In this document: positions 1 through 8,513 of the stretch, in pieces
Layout: every line of letters begins with the position of its first letter
Position numbering within the stretch: position 1 is the stretch's first letter
NCBI RefSeq assembly: GCF_002846555.1
Contig: NZ_PJMS01000001.1
Location: forward strand, 620,001-684,000
DNA: 64,000 nucleotides
Source of the DNA: Aquimarina sp. MAR_2010_214
GTDB taxonomy: Bacteria > Bacteroidota > Bacteroidia > Flavobacteriales > Flavobacteriaceae
Reading direction: 5' to 3'
The notes under the pieces: generated by a model
What the model was told of the DNA's origin: nothing
Seen by the model: the letters and a program-made list of their open reading frames with translations, nothing else
Database searches by the model: none
Translations under genes and position numbers: made by a program

Positions 1-47
1 ATAAAAGACGAAATCAACCTTAAAACATCAAAAAGCTCTTTACTCAT
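1..47 (-). CDS. Possible start of a gene cut by the window edge
   Basis: On the minus strand an ATG at 47-45 opens a frame that stays open to base 1 and reads MSKELFDVLRLISSF. It lies 19 bases after the stop of the gene at 67-813 and on the same strand, as the next gene of an operon would. Only 15 codons are visible and no domain can be recognised, so this could equally be a chance open frame. Confidence 0.35.
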   Translation of the reverse strand, partial: MSKELFDVLRLISSF

Positions 48-66
48 TAGTTTCTAATTATATAAA

Positions 67-813
67 TCACCTCTTAGCACAAGTAGGTGGACATGGACTT
101 GAATACTCAATAAATACTTCAGAATCGCTATATTCGATAATCCCCGCTCTTTGCGATATGTTTTCTACTGGGTTCTTGGGTGTGATTCCAATAACTGGGG
201 TAAAAGATATCATATCCTTATACTGAAACTTATTCATATCTAATCCAGGATAAAATTTTATTGCTTCAATACCATTAGGTAAGTAGGGATTAATCAAACC
301 TGCTGTCACCTTATAAAAAAGCACTCTTTCCATTGGTTTTTTCTTTGTTTTTACTGTAAACAAATCATCAACCAGACTCATATCTACCTGCTCCCAGTTA
401 TCATGAATCATTTGCTTAAAGGTTTGAGGTACAATCTCGGATCCCGGTTCATTTTCTTTATTCTGTGATTCGTTCATTTCTGGTTTTTGAAAAGCTTCTA
501 GGCCAAAAAACTGTTCATTACCTTTTTCATCAACAATCTCAAAAATTGGAAAGAATGTAAACTTTTCTTTATATCCACGTTTCAACGCCATGTGCATAGT
601 AAAAGTATCGATCTCTTGTATGGCATTAAAACGCTTAACATCATCATCGCTCATACTAAAATAATACACTCGTTCATATTGCCCAACAGAAGGATCTAGT
701 TTATGAAAATGATGTGTTAATTGTAGTACATCGGCATTTTTCCAAAGAGAGGTAGATTTTTTAAAAGACTCTTTTGTGATTGAGGTGTTTTCTTGTGTGA
801 TTACGTTTTCCAT
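67..813 (-). CDS. Conserved-looking hypothetical protein, 248 aa
   Basis: I do not recognise this protein. It has no signal peptide or membrane segment and reads as a soluble, mixed-charge cytoplasmic protein. The first 25 residues are rich in Ser, Thr and Lys. The middle (about 110-130) is acidic and low in complexity, which suggests a linker between two parts. The C-terminus ends in CPPTCAKR, a CxxxC pair that could bind metal or form a disulfide. The start at 813 is preceded by an AT-rich region without a Shine-Dalgarno sequence, as usual in this phylum. It may be co-transcribed with the possible partial gene at 1-47. Confidence 0.7.
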   Translation of the reverse strand: MENVITQENTSITKESFKKSTSLWKNADVLQLTHHFHKLDPSVGQYERVYYFSMSDDDVKRFNAIQEIDTFTMHMALKRGYKEKFTFFPIFEIVDEKGNEQFFGLEAFQKPEMNESQNKENEPGSEIVPQTFKQMIHDNWEQVDMSLVDDLFTVKTKKKPMERVLFYKVTAGLINPYLPNGIEAIKFYPGLDMNKFQYKDMISFTPVIGITPKNPVENISQRAGIIEYSDSEVFIEYSSPCPPTCAKR

Positions 814-915
814 TATATACTATATTTATAAGTTAATAATTAGTATTAAAGTTAGTCAAAAAAAACCTGCACACTTTGCTCTAAAAGGAATTTACAGGTA
901 ATTACCGTACAAAAA

Positions 916-935
916 CACGTATTTACCACGTATTT
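916..935. repeat. Tandem CACGTATTT direct repeat
   Basis: CACGTATTT occurs at 916-924 and again at 927-935, 11 bases apart or about one helical turn. It lies in the 232-bp gap between two minus-strand genes, about 100 bp upstream of the start at 813. The spacing is what a dimeric or tandemly bound regulator would give, but no regulator is assigned. Confidence 0.35.
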
Positions 936-1045
936 TAATTTTCGCTGTTTTAGTTTATCATACAAGAAGGATATATAGATACCTATAAGGTGTAAAACAT
1001 GAATGGTTTACATAAAATAATAAGATTCGTATCCCATAAATGGTA

Positions 1046-1744
1046 TTATTTTTTTAAGTAATACCGATAACTTTTATACAGTAGATACATGGTAATTAAT
1101 AGAATCAATATTGCCCACATCCAATAGGTACCAGGTAGATGAGCTGCAATCATTTGCGTGTCAGAATATTGGATTTTACCATCTCGTTCGAATTGTTTTG
1201 TAAATAGGTACCCTATTTGCAGATATGTACTTAATACACATTGAGTTCCTAAAAACAAAAGTGTGAAAGCTTCGAGGTTTCTTACTCTAAGAATCGCAAT
1301 AAAAAATAGAATTGCTGCAAAAACACTTAAGATAATTAATGCCAGCAGTTCATGAATCCATAAACATAATGATAGTACCATTATTATAATGAGTAGCCAT
1401 AAGGCGATTTTAGAGCTAATTTTATTTCTGGCAGAAGCTATAAGTATGGCTCCCGAAATTGCAGGACCCAATAATCCTCCTGCTGCAGTAATACCTCTGG
1501 CAATATTAAAAGGCAAATAACTGGTCGAAACATTAGAGTAGGCAACACCTCCTCCGTTTTCATATATTTCGAGATAGATAAACTTCCCTCCCAGTAATAT
1601 TGCAGTTAAGCCATGGCCCATTTCATGAAACCAAGTGCCTAACAGTAATAGCGGATACTGTATGAACCCAAAATAGGGTAGTTGCCACAATAAAAAAACA
1701 AGCAAGCTAATTCCTATTATAGAAAGCAAGGGGTAGTTTTTCAC
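1046..1744 (-). CDS. M50B-type membrane zinc metallopeptidase
   Basis: Integral membrane protein of 232 residues with about six hydrophobic segments. Residues 40-44 are HEMGH, the HExxH zinc motif, at the end of the first membrane region, followed by GLTAILLGGKF, which fits the M50B-like peptidase family (Bacillus YwmD type). A GGLLGPAISGAIL segment near residue 90 is also typical. These proteins are thought to cut substrates within or next to the membrane, but no substrate can be inferred here. The gene ends about 60 bp upstream of rsmI with no clear operon link. The start MKNYPLLSII leads directly into the first membrane helix. Confidence 0.75.
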   Translation of the reverse strand: MKNYPLLSIIGISLLVFLLWQLPYFGFIQYPLLLLGTWFHEMGHGLTAILLGGKFIYLEIYENGGGVAYSNVSTSYLPFNIARGITAAGGLLGPAISGAILIASARNKISSKIALWLLIIIMVLSLCLWIHELLALIILSVFAAILFFIAILRVRNLEAFTLLFLGTQCVLSTYLQIGYLFTKQFERDGKIQYSDTQMIAAHLPGTYWMWAILILLITMYLLYKSYRYYLKK

Positions 1745-1804
1745 ACACTCAAAGTTTTATACTTAACTTATATAACGATCTTTATCACTAAAAATTGAAG
1801 TACT

Positions 1805-2476
1805 CTATTTCTTTCCTTTTACAATAATTACAATTTCACCTTTAGGAGGTTTGTTTTCAAAATGCTGTATGACCTCTTCTGCTGTTCCTCGTATCGTTTC
1901 TTCATGTAGTTTACTCAATTCACGTGATACCGAAACTTGTCGATCTGCGCCAAAATAGGTTGCAAAATCTCCTAATGTCTTAATCAATTTGTGAGGAGAT
2001 TCATAAAACACCATCGTTCTAGGTTCTTCTGATAAAAGTTTTAATCTGGTTTGTCTTCCTTTTTTTACGGGTAGAAATCCTTCAAAAATAAATTTATCAT
2101 TGGGTAAGCCGCTATTAACCAAAGCAGGTACAAAAGCTGTTGCTCCAGGAAGACATTCTACGGCTATCCCTTGCTCGACACAAGCTCTAGTGAGTAAAAA
2201 CCCAGGGTCACTTATTGCGGGAGTACCTGCATCGCTTATTAATGCAATAGTTTCTCCTGCGTTTAATTTTTGAATAATACGGTCCACCATTTTATGTTCA
2301 TTATGCATATGGTGACTTTGCATAGGAGTAGTAATCTCAAAATGCTTTAACAATTTTCCGCTAGTTCGAGTATCTTCGGCCAATATCAAATCTGCCGCTT
2401 CAAGAACTTTGATAGCTCTAAAAGTCATATCATCAAGATTACCAATCGGTGTAGGTACAAGGTATAGTTTTGACAT
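1805..2476 (-). CDS. rsmI: 16S rRNA (cytidine-1402-2'-O)-methyltransferase RsmI
   Basis: RsmI uses S-adenosylmethionine to methylate the 2'-O of C1402 in 16S rRNA in the ribosomal P site. The 223-residue protein has the family signature near the N-terminus (LVPTPIGNLDDMTFRA), the EDTRTSGKLL segment, the ISDAGTPAISDPG cofactor loop and YESPHKL further on. The length is slightly shorter than the E. coli enzyme because the C-terminal extra domain is missing, as is common in Bacteroidota. Its ATG overlaps the TAA of the upstream gene in the form TAATG, so the two are probably translationally coupled. Confidence 0.95.
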   Translation of the reverse strand: MSKLYLVPTPIGNLDDMTFRAIKVLEAADLILAEDTRTSGKLLKHFEITTPMQSHHMHNEHKMVDRIIQKLNAGETIALISDAGTPAISDPGFLLTRACVEQGIAVECLPGATAFVPALVNSGLPNDKFIFEGFLPVKKGRQTRLKLLSEEPRTMVFYESPHKLIKTLGDFATYFGADRQVSVSRELSKLHEETIRGTAEEVIQHFENKPPKGEIVIIVKGKK

Positions 2477-2820
2477 TAAGGTCTTATTTTTTTACCAACA
2501 GCATAAGAAACTATAAGAATTATAATCGCATACAACGATAATCCTATAGCATGCCCAGCATAATGATGCGCTAAAGTAGCTAATACCAAATCAAAAAAGA
2601 AACCGGCATATGCCCATTCTTTGAGCCATTTTATTTTATTTGTAAGAATAGCCGTTATTCCTAATACTTTAGCCACTGCCAAGGGAATTACTATATATGT
2701 TGGGTAATCAAAACTTTCGAAAAAACCTTTTATCATTTCAGTTTTAAAAAAATACATCTGAGCAGAGTATAGCATTATAGCACATAGAACAATCGTAGCA
2801 ATCCAATATATAATTTTCAT
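2476..2820 (-). CDS. DoxX-like small membrane protein
   Basis: The 114-residue protein has four predicted membrane helices (about 4-22, 38-60, 68-88 and 90-108) and the YIVIPLAVAKVLGI segment typical of the DoxX-like family. The function of such proteins is mostly unknown; some relatives are linked to redox stress or quinone chemistry. The TAA stop shares its last base with the ATG of rsmI (TAATG), so expression is probably coupled. A second, interrupted DoxX-like gene lies at 8498-9927 and a third at 53122-53535. Confidence 0.75.
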   Translation of the reverse strand: MKIIYWIATIVLCAIMLYSAQMYFFKTEMIKGFFESFDYPTYIVIPLAVAKVLGITAILTNKIKWLKEWAYAGFFFDLVLATLAHHYAGHAIGLSLYAIIILIVSYAVGKKIRP

Positions 2821-2829
2821 AACCTGTAT

Positions 2830-3675
2830 TTAGTGATCAAATTTACTAAGAACGATATCCATAAAACGCTCCTCATATTCTTCTTTACCTTCCCAGTTAT
2901 GATAATCTGGTTTTATCATAGTTGCAATAAACTCTTCTGCTTCACTTTTACCTCGAAGCGTGCTTAACTGGGATAACACCCGGTTATAATCGGAAGCATT
3001 TCCTTCAAAAAGGTATTTTATAAAGGCTAATCGATCATTAAGTCCAATATCAATTTCTTTTCTCAATTGATCATTAAGAGATTTAGGTCGATCATTAGTA
3101 TCTGTATCATGATGTAAAGAAGATATATCTTGTTCCGTTGGAGTAACATTCTCCATATCATTTTTTTCATATGCTGATTGAGATGGGATCGAATCTGAAA
3201 AAGAGACAGCTTCTTCTACTACTTTAGTACTTGCAGGTACAAAAAGATCTTCAGTAACTCTCGCATTAATTTCTTCGATAATAATTTCGGGCTTATTTTC
3301 TATAGTAGTAACATCATTATCTTTTTGCTCCGGATCACTTTTTGGTGAAGAAAATTGTTCAGGAACTGATTCTTCTTTTATATCAGAAGTCGGTTTGGAA
3401 TCAATATCTATTTTGATTTTTTGCTTTTCCTTTTTTAATTCATCTGACTCATTTGATTGATCAGGGGTATCTATTTCATTACTATCCAGGGATGCTTTAA
3501 TCTGACCAATAGTAGGTTGTGGCCCTGCAAAATGAGACTCAGAAAAACTAAGAATAGTTAACTTCTCATATAGTTTACGGGCTTCTTCCTGTAACTCAGG
3601 TAAGGTAGTCTTATCTTTAAGTTGTAATATTCTATGGGCAATACTTATAAGTTCCGCTTCCAATTTCTTCTTCAT
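2830..3675 (-). CDS. Flavobacterial hypothetical protein with a long disordered middle
   Basis: I cannot assign a function. The 281-residue protein has an N-terminal helical region (1-45, with KKKLEAELISIAHRILQLKD) and a C-terminal helical region (about 200-281, with LNDRLAFIKYLFEGNASDYN and a YHNWEGKEEYEERF motif). A roughly 140-residue acidic, Ser/Glu/Asp-rich segment joins them and is probably disordered. There is no signal peptide. It is the first gene of the minus-strand run that includes the DoxX-like gene and rsmI, and is divergent from tdk. The ordered ends look conserved among flavobacteria (from memory). Confidence 0.7.
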   Translation of the reverse strand: MKKKLEAELISIAHRILQLKDKTTLPELQEEARKLYEKLTILSFSESHFAGPQPTIGQIKASLDSNEIDTPDQSNESDELKKEKQKIKIDIDSKPTSDIKEESVPEQFSSPKSDPEQKDNDVTTIENKPEIIIEEINARVTEDLFVPASTKVVEEAVSFSDSIPSQSAYEKNDMENVTPTEQDISSLHHDTDTNDRPKSLNDQLRKEIDIGLNDRLAFIKYLFEGNASDYNRVLSQLSTLRGKSEAEEFIATMIKPDYHNWEGKEEYEERFMDIVLSKFDH

Positions 3676-3780
3676 AACTTTCTTATTCGTTTACAATACT
3701 GCTTTTTGTTTTTTAATAAATTTACCTCATCTTTAGAGTAAGGAGAAGGGATTTCTTTAATTGATGCTGAAAAATACAAA

Positions 3781-4428
3781 ATGTTTCTCGAAAATACGGT
3801 AAATCATAAAGAGCAATTTGGGTGGATAGAAGTAATCTGTGGTTCTATGTTTTCGGGTAAAACCGAAGAATTGATTCGCAGATTAAAGCGCGCACAATTT
3901 GCCAAACAAAATGTTGAAATTTTTAAACCTGCTATTGATGTCAGGTATAACGATGAAATGGTAGTCTCTCATGATGCTAATGAAATTCGTTCTACCCCTG
4001 TTCCTGCAGCAGCTAATATTAGAATTCTAGCTGACACTTGTGATGTTGTTGGAATTGACGAAGCGCAATTCTTTGATGATGAAATTGTATCAGTCTGTAA
4101 TGATTTAGCTAATAAAGGAATTCGTGTTATCGTTGCTGGATTGGATATGGATTTTAAAGGAAATCCTTTTGGACCCATGCCAGCATTGATGGCTACAGCA
4201 GAATATGTTACCAAAGTACATGCTGTTTGTACCAGAACAGGAAACCTCGCTCAATTTAGCTATAGAAAATCCGCAGAAGATGATTTGGTCTTATTAGGAG
4301 AGACAGATGAGTATGAACCTTTAAGTCGAGCGGCATACTATAAAGCCATGCTTAAGGAAAAAGTAAATCAAATGGAGGTTAAAGACCCTAAAGAAATATC
4401 TAAAAAAACTAAAAAAACTGATGAGTAG
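3781..4428 (+). CDS. tdk: Thymidine kinase
   Basis: Type II thymidine kinase of 215 residues, which phosphorylates thymidine with ATP in nucleoside salvage. The P-loop [14 protein letters not shown] is near residues 22-35, the Walker B-like DEAQFF near 98, and the [15 protein letters not shown] lasso segment follows. The expected zinc-site cysteines are incomplete: VCTRTG keeps one where many homologues have paired CxxC motifs. The C-terminal 20 residues are Lys-rich. The gene overlaps alr by 8 bp, so the two are one transcription unit. It is divergent from the hypothetical gene ending at 3675. Confidence 0.95.
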   Translation: MFLENTVNHKEQFGWIEVICGSMFSGKTEELIRRLKRAQFAKQNVEIFKPAIDVRYNDEMVVSHDANEIRSTPVPAAANIRILADTCDVVGIDEAQFFDDEIVSVCNDLANKGIRVIVAGLDMDFKGNPFGPMPALMATAEYVTKVHAVCTRTGNLAQFSYRKSAEDDLVLLGETDEYEPLSRAAYYKAMLKEKVNQMEVKDPKEISKKTKKTDE

Positions 4429-5530
4429 TGTAAAAGAAACCGTTTTGCAAATCAACCTGGCTCATCTTACTCATAATTTTAATTATTTAAAAAGCAAGGT
4501 TAACTCCAATGTTAAAATCTTGGCCGTAGTAAAAGCTTCGGGATATGGCAGTGATGCCCCTATAATTGCAAAACATTTAGAAAAGATAGGAGCAGACTAT
4601 TTTGCCGTTGCTTATGTCTCAGAAGGGATTACACTTCGAGAATCAGGAATAAAAACTCCAATTTTAGTATTGCATCCACAGCCTGTAAATTTTCAAAAAC
4701 TAATTGAATACCAATTAGAACCTAGCCTATATAGTGCGAGAGTTCTCAAAACATTTATAGCAACAGCTACTACTCTACATCAGAAAAATTATCCGGTTCA
4801 TATCAAATTTAATACTGGATTAAACAGAATTGGTTTCTGGGAAAATGATGTTGATCATATTATTGAAAACCTCAATACAACTGAAGCAATTAAAGTAGTT
4901 GCTCTTCTTTCTCATCTGGCGGCTAGTGAAGATGCTTCAGAAAGGGATTTTACAATACAACAGATCAATTCTTTTAAAAGAATTGCTAATAATATGATTG
5001 AGAAGTTAGGGTATACGCCTATACTTCATCAATCCAATACTTCTGGGATTCTTAATTATCCCGAAGCACATTTTGGTATGGTACGAGCCGGCATAGGATT
5101 GTACGGATACGGAAACGATGCAAAATACGATGCAGCATTAAAGCCCGTAGCGGGTTTAAAATCCGTAATCTCACAGATTCATGAATTAGAACCCGGAGAA
5201 TCAGTTGGGTATAACAGAGCATTTATTGCTTCAGAATATACCAAAACCGCTACAATACCTATTGGACATGCTGACGGAATTAGCAGGCAATATGGAAATA
5301 AAAAAGGGTTTGTAACTATACACAACAAAAGAGCGTATCTGATTGGTAATGTATGTATGGATATGATTATGGTAGATGTTACCGATATTGACTGTAAAGA
5401 AGGGGATGAAGTTGTTATTTTTGATGTAGATTCTAGTGCATCTGCTGTAGCCGAGAATATAGGAACAATCTCTTATGAATTACTTACCGCAATTTCTCCA
5501 AGAGTAAAACGTGTTGTCGATGATAATTGA
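4421..5530 (+). CDS. alr: Alanine racemase
   Basis: PLP-dependent racemase that supplies D-alanine for peptidoglycan. The 369-residue protein has the N-terminal barrel with the PLP-binding lysine K38 in VVKASGYG, the substrate-region segment [13 protein letters not shown], and [10 protein letters not shown] in the phosphate-binding region. The C-terminal beta domain carries [11 protein letters not shown] and [15 protein letters not shown], which contributes the second catalytic tyrosine region. It begins within the last codons of tdk. Its stop is followed 15 bp later by an IS1595-type element, which does not damage the coding sequence. Confidence 0.95.
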   Translation: MSSVKETVLQINLAHLTHNFNYLKSKVNSNVKILAVVKASGYGSDAPIIAKHLEKIGADYFAVAYVSEGITLRESGIKTPILVLHPQPVNFQKLIEYQLEPSLYSARVLKTFIATATTLHQKNYPVHIKFNTGLNRIGFWENDVDHIIENLNTTEAIKVVALLSHLAASEDASERDFTIQQINSFKRIANNMIEKLGYTPILHQSNTSGILNYPEAHFGMVRAGIGLYGYGNDAKYDAALKPVAGLKSVISQIHELEPGESVGYNRAFIASEYTKTATIPIGHADGISRQYGNKKGFVTIHNKRAYLIGNVCMDMIMVDVTDIDCKEGDEVVIFDVDSSASAVAENIGTISYELLTAISPRVKRVVDDN

Positions 5531-5545
5531 TTTTTAACGAAAAAC

Positions 5546-6598
5546 GGCTAAGTTCTAAAAAGCATATTATTTACTACTATGTTTTTAAATTCCATCCAGG
5601 CAGTATTGGAAGCAAAGGCTATAGCTGCTACGGTTGCCATTTTACTGGTTGAATTTTTTATTTTTTCTAAGACTAAAAACCAATTCAGATAATTCTGAAG
5701 GTATTTTGTTGCCACTCCATTGAAGGGCTCCATAAATTTCCTTAGACGCATATCCATATTATTCACATTTTGTACGTGATATATTTTGTCAACAGCTCTT
5801 TGACCCTTCGAAGCATTAAATTTTTTGTGTGCTACCTTCTTGTCTTTTGCAAATGCAGTATAGCTTCTGTGACTGTCGCTACAAAGGGTTTCTACTTTAG
5901 CCAACTTCCCTTGTAATATAGTCTCCAAGTCACTTTTACTAATGCGACCTCTGGTAGCTACTTTGAAATCTTTGTTCCCTGATCGGTCACAACTGGCTAT
6001 CACAGCTACTTTTTCATTACTGAGACCAGCTTTACTTGCCTTTGCGCCACGTTTTCTAGCAGGACGATCCAAATTTCGATTCCCTTTTTCAGAGTAAGCA
6101 AAGAAAAGATCATCACTCTCTAGGATTCCTTGGAATTCATCCACACTTACGCTCCCAAAGGAGACAAGTAATTTGTGCCTCCAATCAAAAGAAGTCTGAA
6201 TAGAAATCCCTGTTTCTTTGGCACTCTTGCGAATACTATATCCAGAGAGTAAACAGAATAAATAACGATTAACTTTGTCTTTCTTCTTGAGGTTGTACCA
6301 GAACTTACCGGTAGTTTCACTAAAGTTTTTATGACAAGTATTACAAACATAGCGCTGTACTCCTTTGAGCTTACCATTAGCCTTAATTTTATTGCACTTA
6401 CAATGAGGACAGCTTATGGCTTTACTCTGATTGCTATCAATCAGGGCTGAACCCTCAGTAGAGATCTCCAATAATGTGGAAACAATTTCTGATTGAACCA
6501 AAGCCGATGAACTAATGAAAAAATCTCTAAAATCTTCTGGTATCATTTCTCCGTTTTTATAAAGTAAAGATAAAACATATTCTAATTAGAACTTAGCC
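5546..6598 (-). mobile_element. IS1595-type insertion sequence, copy 1
   Basis: A complete 1053-bp element. Both ends carry the 13-bp terminal inverted repeat GGCTAAGTTCTAA, after which the ends match only partly. It is flanked by the 8-bp target duplication CGAAAAAC at 5538-5545 and 6599-6606; 8-bp duplications are known for the IS1595 family. It sits between alr and mscL and breaks no gene. Copies that look the same lie at 8514-9566 and 28754-29806. Confidence 0.95.
5548..6546 (-). CDS. IS1595-type transposase, copy 1
   Basis: A 332-residue transposase. Residues about 45-80 form a zinc ribbon with the cysteine pairs CPHCKC and CNTCHKNF. A helix-turn-helix-like stretch (YSIRKSAKETGISIQTSFDW) follows. 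The catalytic ISXO2-like domain has acidic positions in ESDDLFF and CSDSHRSYTAF, with the NMDMRLRKFMEPFNGV segment near the C-terminus. The TAG stop lies inside the terminal inverted repeat, so the gene fills nearly the whole element. The translation is the same as in the other two copies, and all three look active. Confidence 0.93.
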   Translation of the reverse strand: MIPEDFRDFFISSSALVQSEIVSTLLEISTEGSALIDSNQSKAISCPHCKCNKIKANGKLKGVQRYVCNTCHKNFSETTGKFWYNLKKKDKVNRYLFCLLSGYSIRKSAKETGISIQTSFDWRHKLLVSFGSVSVDEFQGILESDDLFFAYSEKGNRNLDRPARKRGAKASKAGLSNEKVAVIASCDRSGNKDFKVATRGRISKSDLETILQGKLAKVETLCSDSHRSYTAFAKDKKVAHKKFNASKGQRAVDKIYHVQNVNNMDMRLRKFMEPFNGVATKYLQNYLNWFLVLEKIKNSTSKMATVAAIAFASNTAWMEFKNIVVNNMLFRT

Positions 6599-6692
6599 CG
6601 AAAAACCAATTGCATTAGACAGTATCACCCTTATAATTGGTCTAATTTTTTGTTAAATTAGTACATTACTAACTATCTAAATTTAATTAATT

Positions 6693-7109
6693 ATGGGGTT
6701 TTTTAAAGATTTTAAATCTTTCCTATTAAAAGGAGATATTGTTGCACTAGCCACTGCTGTTGTCATCGGAGGTGCATTTAATAAAATTGTTGGTTCTGCT
6801 GTAGCAGATATTATAATGCCTATTGTTGGTGTTATAACCGGAGGAACAGATTTTACTCAAAAGTTTATTGCTCTCGATGGTGGAGAGTATGCTACTCTTG
6901 CTGCTGCCCAAGAAGCAGGAGCCGCCGTTATGACCTATGGCAACCTGATACAAGCAATAATTAACTTTATTATTGTTGGTTTGTTTATTTTTGTGGTACT
7001 CAAAGCATATGAAAAATCTAAAAAGAAAGAAGAAGAAGCTCCTGCTGCACCAGCGGGTCCAACTCAAGAAGAGTTATTGGCAGAGATCAGAGATTTACTT
7101 AAGAAGTAA
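6693..7109 (+). CDS. mscL: Large-conductance mechanosensitive channel
   Basis: MscL opens under membrane tension to release solutes during osmotic downshock. The 138-residue protein has the N-terminal amphipathic helix ([16 protein letters not shown]), the first membrane helix with [17 protein letters not shown], which lines the pore, a periplasmic loop around [14 protein letters not shown], and the second helix ([19 protein letters not shown]). The C-terminal bundle helix is preceded by a Lys/Glu and Ala/Pro-rich linker. Length and order fit the family. It is monocistronic, with a clear terminator at 7172-7204. Confidence 0.95.
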   Translation: MGFFKDFKSFLLKGDIVALATAVVIGGAFNKIVGSAVADIIMPIVGVITGGTDFTQKFIALDGGEYATLAAAQEAGAAVMTYGNLIQAIINFIIVGLFIFVVLKAYEKSKKKEEEAPAAPAGPTQEELLAEIRDLLKK

Positions 7110-7171
7110 AAATATTGCTTAAAAGAAAGAGTTATCTATAGCTACCGCTATACTACATATTCTAATCAGTA

Positions 7172-7204
7172 AACCGCCCCAAGTTTAGGGGCGGTTCTTT
7201 TTTA
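7172..7204 (+). terminator. Rho-independent terminator of mscL
   Basis: AACCGCCCC at 7172-7180 pairs perfectly with GGGGCGGTT at 7188-7196 around a 7-base loop and is followed by a run of Ts. It lies 63 bp after the mscL stop. Confidence 0.9.
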
Positions 7205-7260
7205 CACATTGTTTAATATATAACAAATAGTGTAAATTTCTATATTTTTAATATAAACAC

Positions 7261-7290
7261 TTGTCGTCTAGGAAATATTCCTCAAATTTG
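7261..7290 (+). promoter_or_regulatory. Candidate Bacteroidota promoter of asd
   Basis: TTG at 7261-7263, a 19-base spacer, then CAAATTTG at 7283-7290, which differs in one position from the Bacteroidota -7 consensus TAnnTTTG. The spacing matches the known -33/-7 arrangement. A start near 7297 would give a short leader before asd. Confidence 0.4.
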
Positions 7291-7311
7291 TATGAAATTA
7301 AAAGGAGTATA

Positions 7312-7330
7312 ATTTTCGCTATGCGAAAAT
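7312..7330 (+). promoter_or_regulatory. Hairpin at the asd start region
   Basis: ATTTTCGC at 7312-7319 pairs perfectly with GCGAAAAT at 7323-7330 around a 3-base loop. The stem buries the first possible asd ATG (7329-7331), which is one reason to prefer the downstream ATG at 7347. It could affect translation initiation. Confidence 0.4.
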
Positions 7331-7346
7331 GAAAAAATATAAATTG

Positions 7347-8339
7347 ATGAAAGTAGCTGTAGTAGGTGCTACCGGTCTGGTAGGAACCGTAATGTTAAAA
7401 GTATTAGAAGAAAGAAATTTTCCGGTAACAGAATTAATTCTCGTAGCCTCTGAACGATCTATTGGGAAACAAATTTCATATAAAGGCAAAGAGTTTTCTG
7501 TAGTAGGACTTGCTACTGCGATAGAAATGAAACCAGATGTTGCCTTATTCTCTGCTGGCGGAAGTACTTCTCAGGAATGGGCTCCAAAGTTTGCAGAAGC
7601 AGGAATAACTGTTATTGACAACTCATCTGCCTGGAGAATGGATCCTACAAAAAAACTAGTTGTTCCAGAAATCAATGCTAAATCATTGACCAAAGAAGAT
7701 AAAATTATTGCCAACCCTAATTGTTCTACTATACAATTGGTTATGGCTTTAGGTCCATTACACGATAAATATAAAATAAACCGTGCTGTGATTTCTACGT
7801 ATCAATCTATAACAGGTACCGGAGTAAAAGCAGTACAACAATTAGAAAATGAATATGCAGGTGAAAAAGGAGAAATGGCATATCCATATCCTATTCACCG
7901 TAATGCTATTCCACACTGTGATGTATTTCAGGAAAATGGATATACCAAAGAAGAGATGAAATTGGTGAACGAAACCCAAAAAATTCTTGATGACCGTACT
8001 ATTGCAGTAACAGCAACAGCAATTCGTATTCCTGTAGTTGGTGGGCATAGTGAGAGTGTAAATCTCGAATTTGATAGTGATTTCAATGAAAATGAAATAC
8101 GACAACTTCTAAATGAAACGTCTGGAGTTACCGTACAGGATAATCCTGATACAAATACGTATCCTATGCCTATCTATGCAGAAGGTAAAAATGATGTTTT
8201 TGTAGGTAGAATTAGAAGAGATCACTCTAGAAAAAATGCTTTAAATATGTGGATAGTATCAGATAATCTACGTAAAGGAGCAGCTACTAATGCAGTACAA
8301 ATCGGAGAATACCTGGTGGAAAATGAACTTATAGGTTAA
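7347..8339 (+). CDS. asd: Aspartate-semialdehyde dehydrogenase
   Basis: Reduces aspartyl phosphate to aspartate semialdehyde with NADPH, a step towards lysine, diaminopimelate, threonine and methionine. The N-terminal nucleotide fold has AVVGATGLVGTVML and the phosphate-binding FSAGGSTSQEWAP. The catalytic cysteine lies in IANPNCSTIQL. A C-terminal part has the RIPVVGGHSESVNLEF histidine segment. I choose the ATG at 7347 (MKVAVVGATG, 330 residues) because family members start there. An upstream ATG at 7329 would add six residues and is partly hidden in a hairpin. Strong terminator at 8362-8404; no operon partners. Confidence 0.95.
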   Translation: MKVAVVGATGLVGTVMLKVLEERNFPVTELILVASERSIGKQISYKGKEFSVVGLATAIEMKPDVALFSAGGSTSQEWAPKFAEAGITVIDNSSAWRMDPTKKLVVPEINAKSLTKEDKIIANPNCSTIQLVMALGPLHDKYKINRAVISTYQSITGTGVKAVQQLENEYAGEKGEMAYPYPIHRNAIPHCDVFQENGYTKEEMKLVNETQKILDDRTIAVTATAIRIPVVGGHSESVNLEFDSDFNENEIRQLLNETSGVTVQDNPDTNTYPMPIYAEGKNDVFVGRIRRDHSRKNALNMWIVSDNLRKGAATNAVQIGEYLVENELIG

Positions 8340-8361
8340 TCCATCCTAATAATATACTATT

Positions 8362-8404
8362 AAAAAGACCCTTGCTTTTAAAGAGAAAGCAAGGGTCTTT
8401 TTAT
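8362..8404 (+). terminator. Rho-independent terminator of asd
   Basis: A 17-bp stem pairs 8362-8378 with 8386-8402 around a 7-base loop, with A and T tracts on either side, 22 bp after the asd stop. The tracts make it usable from either direction. Confidence 0.9.
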
Positions 8405-8513
8405 TTAAGAGCTAGATTACCTGTTTGTATAATTTCTGTAAGGTTTCCAACATTTCCTCCTCTAATACAGTAATTTAACTCCTTAAAAAATAGAAAAATG
8501 AATAAATTAATTT

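Noticed and set aside
6147..6377. A 76-residue frame inside each IS copy
   Set aside because: It lies in another frame of the transposase gene and is repeated only because the whole IS is repeated. It has no features of a real protein.
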